Origin: Siphonodentalium dalli
Taxonomy: Eukaryota > Mollusca > Scaphopoda > Gadilida > Siphonodentaliidae
DNA length: 64,000 nucleotides
NCBI GenBank assembly: GCA_032622095.1
Contig: CP136063.1
Span: 72,393,980 to 72,457,979 of the forward strand
Direction of reading: 5' to 3'
Part shown: piece by piece, positions 10,901-22,900 of the stretch
How positions within the stretch are numbered: position 1 is the first letter of the stretch
Layout of the letters: every line of letters starts with the position of its first letter
Position numbers and translations under genes: made by a program
Notes under the pieces: generated by a model
Database searches by the model: none
Seen by the model: the letters and a program-made list of their open reading frames with translations, nothing else
What the model was told of the DNA's origin: nothing

Positions 10901-13900
10901 GATATCATATATTTACATATAACAATGTTGTTTAAATACTCCTTAGTCGAACCGAGCGAGCAAAGAATTTGGTCCGTGTCCCATACAGTTAATGACATGG
11001 GTTAATGCTTGACAGTGAGTCAGGATACAGAACTACATGTATCTAACATATTCTTATGTACATGCTACATACTTGTGTTAAGCATAAGCAAACCTACCAA
11101 TAGTATTGCTGAATGGGTCTTTGTTGCCACATTGTCGTGTGTTGGGTACCAATGTAGCTTTACGAAAAGGTGTGTTACCCCAGCTTGACCTTTGCAGTGT
11201 TTTCAGCATACAGTTGATAACAACATCTTGCATCCGATCACATGGCGCATGCGTATAGACAACTTTAAAACTGTCATCCCTGCCTCACATTTGCTTTGTA
11301 TCGGCGGCATGACCCGATTAAAGGTGGTAATAATTTATATAGCATATAGACCGCAAATGTCAAGCTGGGTACACAAAAACACATTTTCGTATATAAAGTG
11401 TGGCGACAATGACATCTTCAACAATAGTATTGGTTACTGTCTAGGGTCTATTCTCATTGCACACGCGCGTGCGATTAATCGCAGCGTTTTTTAAGGTGCG
11501 TGTTAACATAACACAGATTCGATTCGTGATCAATTACCTTCTCAAACAACCACGTCCTATTCGTGACCAATCATCTTATGCAATCAACCTCGTCATCGAG
11601 ATAGCCGTTACAGAGAATGGCATGGTTCACTCGGTCACATATACTATCCGGGTACAGTCATTCTCATAACTGATGGGCGATAAAATAATAAATGAAGTAC
11701 GGAAAGGAAATGGCTTGGAAAGAAGTTTCCAACGTATAGCTAGCATCAGTGGTGATTTTTGTAGAATTCAGTCGAATTATATTACCTGTCAGTCTCGCGC
11801 AACACTGTACCCAAGATTGTGAATATATAGATTGATAGTAATGTGGCGTTTAGCATGTGCGATCACTGATGATAAGCCGCCAATGGCGATCAAATTGAAA
11901 TCAATCGCTCATGCATGCGAACAGCGTCCTGGCGACAGAATTCGACCTGAAACGGCGCGTGTGTGACTCTTAAGGTCGAATTCTGAGTCCTATGCATCAC
12001 TTATTCTATTTGAATGGTGGTTCGTCAATTATAGTACCGCGTTGTCGCTGTTGACAGCGGCTATACTAATGAGCACTCGATGATGGGGGAGGGGGGTCTG
12101 AGAGAAGAAAAAAACGTTCATACACAGGGTTGAACATAAAAATCCCTCCCAACCATGGGTCTACCATCCTCCCTACATGCAAATCTATTTGTTTTTCTCC
12201 CAACAAATTGGGGTCTCATCCCCTCTTTCCCCATAAATTTTACTGGATATCATATGTTTGAGTACAAATGTTTTAAATGAGCTTTATTCAGAAAGACGAT
12301 ATTTGTCAGACCTAGCTAACTATAAGGTAAAACGTTGAAAGATCTAATTTAACCACTTGAATCGAACACTTTTGATAATCTTGAGTGATAATAACAATTA
12401 TATACATAAAACTCCTCTAATCTGGGTTGTGAGCGTACTAGATTGTGTTATATACGTTTCAAGCTGCAATAAAATATGCATATTTATGCCCAACTACATG
12501 GAATTGAACCCTCTATTTCTAATTATAATTAGCTAGATATAATTGTGTCCTCAAAACTTATGTCATTTTGATGGCATGGCTCGTTATACTCAACTTATAT
12601 CTGAGTAAATCTAACTGAGAAAAATTAAAGTTAATGTGTCAGCATATATAGGCCTGTATGTGGTCACCCCAACCGAAAGTACTTTATCATCCTCCAACCT
12701 ACCCTAGACCTGTGTATGAATGTGTTCGTCAGACCCCACCCCTATTGGGGGAACTCTTAGCAGTGGGATGAAGGAATGCCATCGAACACACATATAGAGC
12801 CGCTCGACCTTAAAAAACGCTGCGATTAATCGCACGCGCGTGTGCAATGAGAATAGACCCTATCTGAGGGAAACGCAGATAAACCCTGCTAGTTTTCTAT
12901 ATATGTGACCCGCCATATCAAATCCAGTCGTAAGTCGGGATTTTTTTTACCCTGTGCCAATGCATTCTCTTATATATGCGAGTCGACCATAGGTCGCCTC
13001 GCATATAAAAGAGAATGCATTGGCCTAACAATTTTTTACAATTTTATTAATTTTTTCTTGTATTCTATAATTTCTACAATTTTATAATTTAACACATACA
13101 GAGCCCCAGACAAACATGAGCAGACGACACTCTTCTATATGCTTCTATATATGTGTGGAGCTCCCTGCAGGGTAATGGACGTTTTTTTATTTTATGTCCT
13201 AAAAATTGTAAGAAATATTTATTTAAAAAAAATTATAAAAAATTGTTAGGCCAATGCATTCTCTTATGTATGCGAGGCGACTCGCATATATAAGAGAATG
13301 CATTGGCACAGGGTAAATAAATCCCGTCTTACGACTGGATTTGATATGGCGGGGGCACAGTTGACATTATATTGGCTATTTGTACTTTTGCTTCTAGTTT
13401 TAATTATTATAGAGTATGCATACTACCATAAAAAGTGAAATGTATGCACAAGGACATCTTAAAAGTATGTCCCTGTTCGTTCTTAACCCTTTACCCAACA
13501 AACCGGCCAAAACCGGCCAAATAAAGCTTCAACAGCCTAAAATATCTTCGGTCTGTCTCAATAGAACCATACAAATATGGATATCATTGGAACCGGCTCC
13601 TTGTCCACATTGTGATAGTTGCAGTTATGCCCTGTGCCAATGCATTCTCTTATATATGCGAGTCGACCATAGGTCGCCACGCATATATAAGAGAATGCAT
13701 TCTTACATTCTTTAACAATTTTATAATTTTTAATGTGTTAAGCCAATGCATTCTCTTATATATGCGAGGCGACCTATGGTCGACTCGCATATATTAGAGA
13801 ATGCATTGGCACAGGGCCGTTCTGTTGGGTAAAGGGTTAAGAGGCAATCTTCTGAATGTCACGGGTTTTTGTTTTTCAGAGTGTAACTAACAACTGGCTG

Positions 13901-16900
13901 ACAAAAGAATATTTCTGGGTATATTTGAATGGCGATATATCGAGCCTTCTACAGACTCTTGGAGAGACACCGCTTCCGATGAGCTCTAACGTTATTTTGT
14001 CTAGCTGGTGTTCGGGAATAATCCGAGACAAATCGACATTATGCACCGATATTGGACCAGTAACAGACATAGGACGAATTTATGGGCTGGTAAGAATGAG
14101 TTGGCACTATCTAATTATTTTATGGTATAGAAAACTTACCACTGGTATAGCGTTATGGTGTCAGACCGGACAGTGAATCATTAAATTAATTCCGTTTATT
14201 CAGTATTGCTGAATCGGTATTGTGATCCATCTCGAAAGTCAAGCAGCTACAAAGTTGGGTGTTGCTCATTTTGTGCATTAGAAATTATTGCCAGTTTAAA
14301 AAAAACGTCAGATGCCATCGAGGAGTAAGTTGTTGCACCTAATATCAGTGGGTAATAATCTGTAGAATATTCCTCCATCATCGACCAATAATTAGAACAG
14401 AATTAGAAGTAGGAACTATATTACCCAAGAACAAAACTATTATAACTAATACAATTAACGAATTGGTGAACTATATGGCATTCAAAAAATATTTACACTC
14501 CTACAAGCATTCGATCGCGCTGAGGAACCTGCATGGAGGACGCTGGTTGGTTGGAATCACGTCATGTGCCGTCGCGCGCAGACCCCAACTCGTTTTCATA
14601 TTGTATGGACGCAACTTGTTCTGCATGCTGGGAATCCAGAATATTGTTCGAAACGGACGCTGCATGGATGCGCCTTTAATTTGCAAGTTGTTTGTAATTA
14701 TAAGAAATTGATGTTCATTGTGTTCCATGATTGGGGTGTGTGTGCAAGCTGGTCCATCCATACTCCATGGCACGCAACAAAATTAATATCCATTCCTTAA
14801 TAATGTGATGTACTGTATATTGAACCTTACGATCAAGACACTCTGATTGCCAACCAACTTGAAGTCTCACCGTTACGGATAGCATATGTATAGAGCGTCA
14901 GATGTTAATGGACCGAGAATTAACTCATGCATAATAGTTGAAGGGGTCACTATCATCACGCGACGTGCGATTGAGTACCCAGCTTAATATTTCGTACAGT
15001 CGAGTACATCGCTTAACGAATCAGAGCGGTTGAATACCTCGCTTTATGAAATCTCACAGCTAAACCATATTCACGATATCGTCCGCTAAATTGCTTTTAT
15101 TTTCGTAGAATTCCAATGTCCAAAACAAAATGAAAATGCAAGCTGGTGTCTAAAGACGCACCCTATCCTTACAATTATTTTTTACCCTGTGCCAATGCAT
15201 TCTCTTATATATGCGAGTCGACCATAGGTCGCCTCGCATATAAAAGAGAATGCATTGGCCTAACAATTTTTTATCATTTTTTTTAAATAAATGTTTCTTA
15301 CAATTTTTAGGACATAAAATAAAAAACATCCATTACCCTGCAGGGAGCCCCACACATATATAGAAGCATATAGAAGAGTGTCGTCTGCTCATGTTTGTCT
15401 GGGGCTCTGTATGGGTGAAATTATAAAATTGTTAAAGAATACAAGAAAAAATTATTAAAATTGTAAAAAAATTGTTAGGCCAATGCATTCTCTTATATAT
15501 GCGAGGCGACCTATGGTCGACTCGCATATATAAGAGAATGCATTGGCACAGGGTAAAAAAATCCCGACTTACGACTGGATTTGTAAAAATTCCATTTGTA
15601 TCATGTTATCCCAGTTCGAGATTTCGTAAAGCGAGGTATACTCAACCGCACATATTCGTTAAGCGAGGTACTTGATCGCACGAAATATTAAACTGGGTAT
15701 ACTCAGCCGCACGTCGCGTGATGATAATGACCGCTTCAGATGCAGTGCAGTGGCTCCACTTAACGCTCAGACGTCGATCGTTGCGAAGTGGAAGCGTTTT
15801 TGTAAAATTGGATGAATCTTTTGTGGGGGGAATATATAAAACCTATAATCATTCTGCATAATCACACGGCACAATAGTTTTAACGATTCTGCGACCAATT
15901 TCACGATTATGCGACTTGACAACCACGGTGCTATACGGCAGTTTAACGATTCTGCGACCTTATTATACGTGATATGTTATGACAAACTTAGATAAAGGGG
16001 CTTTTTACTGAATTGGGACGACAAAAGTGGGCTTCGTCTTGTTTTCATTGTATAGAGTAGACTTTGCCGGTCCACCAGGTTGACTCAAGGATCTATACAT
16101 AAAATGATTCACAATCGGCTCGGTCAAATCGGGACCATCAGACCAAACTGTAAACCGATCGCAAAAAGTCATTTCTTGGGCTACAGAGGGACATTAACAG
16201 TGCGAAAATTAACATCCAACGTAAGCTTTGATAAGCATAAATGGAGCATTTGTCATATTCGTATACCTCAGTTGACGCAATATTCGATTAAACTCGACAC
16301 AGAAATGCAGTAACAATGTCAACTATTTGGCAACGCCCGGGTTCGACCATGGCAACGACGATTGTGCGACTCGTTGAACGGTAATTTTCATTTGTATACG
16401 ACGTATCTGACACTGATCGGGCAGCTTAGGTGCCGTTTACACATAGCCGGTGAGCGATCTAAGCGGCGAACCCGTTCACCGGCGAAGGTTACTGCAGATT
16501 GTCCTTTAGTTCCTGTATCAATAATGTTAGGCACCATGTCTTCGCTGTAATCAACATATCATGGATTCAATGCAGTACTGTGTATACACTGATCCCCACA
16601 TGTGATACCATAGAGTCGAAGTCACATAAGAGATGTCCACATGTCACTAACCGAGCGTTCTGATATTTGAACATGACCAAATGTTTTTTTCTATATATTA
16701 GCTATATTAGATCGTTGTTATTACTGGGAATTTGTTGAAAATAACAGTACCCCTTTAACGTAAGCATTTTAACAATTAAATCTATAACCGATTTTCGACA
16801 GAAGGATATTCTATAATGATTTGACCGAGCCGATTGTGACTCATTCTATGTATATATCTCATCCCCGTATGTATTCTGTGAGTCAACCTGTGGACCTGCT

Positions 16901-19900
16901 AAGTCTATTCTATGGAACGAAAACAAGAAGAAGCCCACGTTAGTCGTCCCAATTCAGTAAAAAAAAAACCCTTTATCTAAGTTTGTCATAAAATATCACG
17001 TATAATAAGCTCGAAGAATCGTCAAACTGCCGTAGCACCGTGGTTGTCAGGCCGTAGAATAGTGAAATTGGTAATTGGTCGCAGAATCGTCAAAACGATT
17101 GTGCCGTGTGATAATGCCCCTGGAAGCAAATAATATAACACAATGAGCATATTGCGGTATCGGCTGGTAGGGACAATAGTATAGAGACTCATTTTTAATA
17201 ATAATAATAAAACGATCGCGACATCAGACTCAGCGCCAGTAATTGATATCGCAGCATGGGTAGATTGAACACGTTTATAAATTACCGAAAATCAAACAGG
17301 AAGTACCTAATCATACCCGTACTTAACGTAAACCGTGCCTAGCTGGCACACATGATATGAAATGTAGCACATTGCATGGCGTATAGTATCCTGCATTAAA
17401 AGCATGTTAAATAAACGTAATAAAGACCATTAGTGAATTTAGCGTCGTGTCCCACAAGTGATATCCTAATTACTAATTACACATTGGAGCAGGTTGAATC
17501 GGGCCGTATATACACAAGGGCGCCGACTTCCGATGTAAATAGCGCAGATCCAGCACACGTTGCATTATTAAAGATACGGGTGGTCTTCGCGGTGGATATT
17601 GCTGTTAACATAGTCCGATCCGCTAAAACCGCCATAAACAGAAAGAATATTATTTAATAGACCTATTTTGTTCTGATACCAATCATAAGTATGCCGTACA
17701 TTGCATGCTATTAGATAGGGTTATTGTCACGTTTGTTCGCTTTGTTATGTAAACAAACATCAAACACGTTACAGAACCATTTGTATATAGACAAATACTC
17801 ATAACTACCGGATCGTCCAAAGAAAATGCTCCGTTGCGCTGTGGCAGACGAAAATATAATTATTATCGCCATCAACAATCGCATTCAAATCATACCAAAT
17901 TTTATTTCTAATCGACCCATTTAACCCGATGTCAGTTCAAAATCCAGCTAATCCACGTTACTTCGTGATTGCAAAATGATCAGACAGAAAACGTGTACAT
18001 AATATAATTGTTCTTGCAAAGAGATGAATATTTTTTAACCCAATTAGTATTTTCTCCTAACCTATATGGTAATTACGTTACATACCGAATAAGGAGTTTT
18101 CTATGATAGTATTGTGAGTTGTAAGTTGTAGACGCACCAAGAAATAGGTTTTTACAACCGATGTATAATGCGCGCGATTCTAAATAATTAAATCGTGCAA
18201 TATCGTGACTCTGCTTATAAACAATTCACTGTATTTTTTTGCAGGAAACTAAACAACACTCGACCTTCATTTTCTCTGACACAAAGCGTGTTTTGTGAAT
18301 AATATCGTATCCATATCATCATTATGCTATGCTATTAGTATATTCTTGAGGAAATTATCATAATTTAAAATTGTTTTATTTCTAATTATAACCTATAACG
18401 AGGCCATCCGTCTCTTTAATATGCTCACAAGAAGGGAACTGGAATTTTTCTTGTAACTGATGTTCCATCTCATATATAACAACAATATCTCATATTATCA
18501 ACAATTTGTACTTACATGTATATATGGATGCCCAACAAACATGTTAAATTAATACTGGAATTTCTTGCAATTGGTACCAGCCGGTATATTATTGAAACAC
18601 GGTTAGTTCCTCCATTTGTTTATAGAGAGACGACGTCCGGAAGTCTATCGATATATCGTTAGATATCATTGGGTCGTCCGCTGTTGACACTGATGATGCC
18701 ATGATTCACGACGTAGACTCGTCTGGAAAACAATCGGCATGCGATGGACCACATGGCTCGAAAGAAAAAACATCAAAAACAACTGAAATCTGGAAAAAGG
18801 TCGGTTTCATTCTGCATGTGATTTATCCAAAAACTAGTTAGAACTAGTAACCCCCAAACAAGGAGATCTCCCAAACAAGCGCCGTATGTCTCGGTAAACT
18901 TTAGGGAATTTCCACGGTGACGCATGTGCACTTAAGGGGATACTGTACTCAAATGTTGTTGTTGGTTTCTATAGTTTCTGAGTCGTAGAATAAGGCAATC
19001 AGATTTCCACTATTTGAAAGTCTGTTGAGTACGAAGTAATGTCACGATTGCAGATTAGCCTGAATGCGAAATTACCAATTGTCGTTGTCGAGTAATTTTT
19101 GGACAGTTTTCAAGCAATGTATCAAATAAATGTTATGTTATATGCATACTGGTCACATATACTCATTTAAGCCATTGTATACTCACTAATCAGTAAATGG
19201 CTTGAGTTTACACCCCCGGTCGCCCCGTATCAACATAATTGTTTACACGACCATGTGCATGTGCCACGCTTGCCCAATTCACTATCTGTGAATTATTTTG
19301 ATTACGTCTTGTACACGTAAATTCGTAATTTAATTTATGGCTCAAGCCAGCTCTCAAGCCAGAAATTAAATTTAATTCAAATTATTAACTTTGATTTGAA
19401 GATAACATATTAAAGATACGGGCGGTGTTGGCGGTGGGTACATACTGTTAAAATATTCACATCCGTCAAAAACCGCCATAAACAGAAAGAATAGTAAACT
19501 ATAGACAGACTTTGTTCTTATACCATATAGAAATATGGCATAAACAGTATGCTATTGTCAATTGTTTTCACGTTGTTATGTAAACAAAAGCAAAAAACGT
19601 TACGTTTCCTGGCTTTTATTTAGATCTGGATATGGTCAACATCATAAAGAGCGTAATTTGTTACTGATTTCCTGATATGGAAATAATAAAGAGCATTTAT
19701 ATAATTTGTGTGTGATTAACCAATAGAATTGCGCAACTTCTGTAAGACGAGCAGGCTGTTGTTTACGTCCATGCACCATCGCACGTCTTGACGACAATAT
19801 ACTATGTACGCGCTGATTATGTTTGGCATATGAACAAAACTATATATATTTTAATATTCCTTCTGTTGATGGCGATTTGAACAAATATGAATAATGCAAC

Positions 19901-22900
19901 GAATGCCGCCCGTGCCTTTAACCAGAACGTTTACAGAATACATCTTCGACTCAAATTACTTAGTTTTATATGTATAGTATCGATATTATAGATCATTGTC
20001 ATCACCGGGAATTTATTAAAAATGGCGTACAGTACCCATTTAAACCCCTGTATATACTAAATACTCACTGCTGAGTAGTTCCATTTGGAAATGTTTGGAT
20101 AATAAGTTCAATAAACGACAGGTCATTTGTTGAACCTATTATCTGAGCATTTCCCTCCAATGTACATGAATCATAGAGATCATCTGAGTTGAAAGACATG
20201 CAAATAATTCACTGATTGGCTTGATGCATTTATGACAGATATTTTCCACACATTGATAGTTACATTAATGTTTGAGACAGTTGCTCGCTCTTTTTACATG
20301 CAGACCGTTACCAGGCATTAGTTACATCAGGACAAGTTTACTTATATATGCGAACTTAGGTCATTGTACAGGATACACACAATTCCAAAACTTCTGATCA
20401 TTTCCCGATTAGTCTCAACCAGCCCATTATCTAGCATTATGCCTTAACACTTTTGTTAGTCTACTGGAGCAACCTCTGTTATAATAAATGGCAAACAGTC
20501 ACCATGCCAGACTTGGATAGTGTAGGTGTTGTGAGAGTAACAGATCATATGAGTTGATAGACATGCAAATATTTCACTGATTGGCTTGATGTACTGATGA
20601 ACAGTGTGATGACAGTTATATTCTAGCCATTGGTAGTCACATTAATGTTTGAGACAGTTGCTCGCTCTTTTTCCATGCACACAATGATCTTGGCTTTAGT
20701 TACATCAAGACAAGTTTATTTATTTCAGTTTTCATTTCTCGAATCTACTTTCCGAAGGGTGTCGGGAAGATTTTTTTTCACCCCACCGCCCCATATGCAA
20801 CATGCCATATATAGCTCAATGTCATCTCTACTAAGGCTCATATGAGGTCCCAGTAACATAAATATGGTGTTTTTGCAGTTACAAATTCTTATAATATGTT
20901 TTAAACTGTTAGAAATGTCATATAATGACACAAATGGTCTTTAGTGAAAAATATGCACGAGGGTGTAAAAAACGCGTTTTGCCCCTCAAGCCACCCACCC
21001 ACACCGGCATACCTTCCTGCAATTTTTTTTACTACCCCCCTGTTTCTATGGACCTTTTTTATGCCTCTATCATTTGCCCCTACTTGAATTGCAGTCAAGT
21101 GGGCCCGGGCCGCGCTATTGTCAAGGGAGAGGGCTTCAAATAAGTCTATGGCTTGTTGCCTACTCCCATTTTCTTATTAATTTGTACCTATTGTAATTAT
21201 TTATCTGAATGTCCATAGAGGGAAAAATAAATACTGAATATCATTATCACCTCTTTCAGATGCCGAGGGATGACGCACCACACTTCAGTTCAGCGAATTA
21301 TCTCACCGGATCCAGTCACAAACTTTACAGTGTATTTGGTGGACTCAATCCCCACCAGATCCTCAAAGAAATCGGACAGTGGAAGAATAGAACAGGACTC
21401 AAGCTTACTGAAAACGAACTGTTCAAGAATATCCTGAGGGATTTTGGGGATATGAGTCTATTGATAACGTCATCAGAGGTATGTGTTTTTATCCTGAGGG
21501 ATTTTGGGGGTTATCAGTCTATTGATAACGTCATCAGAGGTATGTGTTTTTATCCTGAGGGATTTTGGGGGTTATCAGTCTATTGATAACGTCATCAGAG
21601 GTATGTGTTTGTATCCTGAGGGATTTTGGGGGTTATCAGTCTATTGATAACGTCAGCAGAGGTATGTGTTTGTATTGGTCACTAAGAATAATGTACGTGT
21701 CACGTTCACGAACACGATAGCTTCACTTAAAGCCATACACTGTTACTAGAATGTAGAAATAAAAAATGACGAAGAGAAAACTCATTCCACGGAGCTGGCA
21801 ACTGCGTTCAACGCGTTTCAGTTGTGGACCAATAATAATGGACATTAATTACCAGATAATAGAAGTAATGGATGTTAATGTTATAAACAAGTGAAGGTGA
21901 ATCACGTGTATTCTGAGAATTATAGACCGCTTAGTTTGGCTTATGTATTATGTAATGACCTTTGCAATCCAGATGATTACTCAAAATCTTACCTCAGACA
22001 CAGTCCCGCGGTGATCTGAGTTCCATCATGTACGGAAGATGAGCATTGTATATATACAGTGATTCACAACGCCACCATCGATGACAAGTAATTGACAACA
22101 TTGAAAACTGACAAGCATTACGGAAATCAAAAGACGGGCGAATGGAGTGGGATGCATGATATACACTTTACAAATTTATTTCTGGAAGTTAAAGCATTCG
22201 CGGTGATAAAATTTGACACATAAGAGATGTTTTCATTGGAATCGATTGGTGCTATTTTCCAATTTTCACCACTTCTGAGATGCATCGCAGGCTGCGGAAA
22301 TAAATTAACAAATTAACACTTCCACGACTGGAGCTTCCTGAAATTTTGCGAACACCCTATTCCAATGCCAATAGGGAGCCTCGCATATATAAGAGAATGC
22401 ATTGGCCTAACATTATTTACCTTGACTTGGTAAAGCGCATTCTCTTATATATGGGAGACTCATATATATAAGAGAATGCACTGGCAAATGATATTTCATG
22501 CTGCACCAGCGCAGCTCCCGTTATGAAAGGGTTAACAATTTTCAATCACATCATTGTAGGCTGATCCCTGGGTGAGAACGCCATCTAAACACAACGAAAC
22601 ACGATACACAGGCTTGTGTATTGACATGCTAGATGAGTTGGCGACACGGCTAAAATTTAAGTAAGTGATACTGTGAACGGCTTTGATTTGGCCGGCAACA
22701 ATTTTCGTGGTTTATCATCAAAAGGCTTTTTCGTCGGGGCATGAATTCGTGGATCAGATATCACATCAACGGGTCCAACACAATAGCAGCTTCGTGACAT
22801 ATCTGAGCGGTCACTATAGAGAAATTAGATCCCAAGGTATTAAGGCGCTGAAATCACATCACGCAATCACACACCATATAGCTGTCACTAACCCGCGGCC

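Noticed and set aside
12941-13351. CRISPR-like pattern of repeated palindromic sequences
   Set aside because: The repeats come in pairs within TTAA- or TIR-bounded elements, without regular spacers or cas genes, in clearly eukaryotic DNA.
12905-15675. Recurring peptides such as QCILLYMRVDHRS and NAFSYICESTIGR at several sites
   Set aside because: They are translations of the palindromic MITE hairpins.
16320-16360. tRNA-like B-box (gggttcgacc)
   Set aside because: No matching A-box or cloverleaf arms at the correct spacing; it lies inside the family D element.
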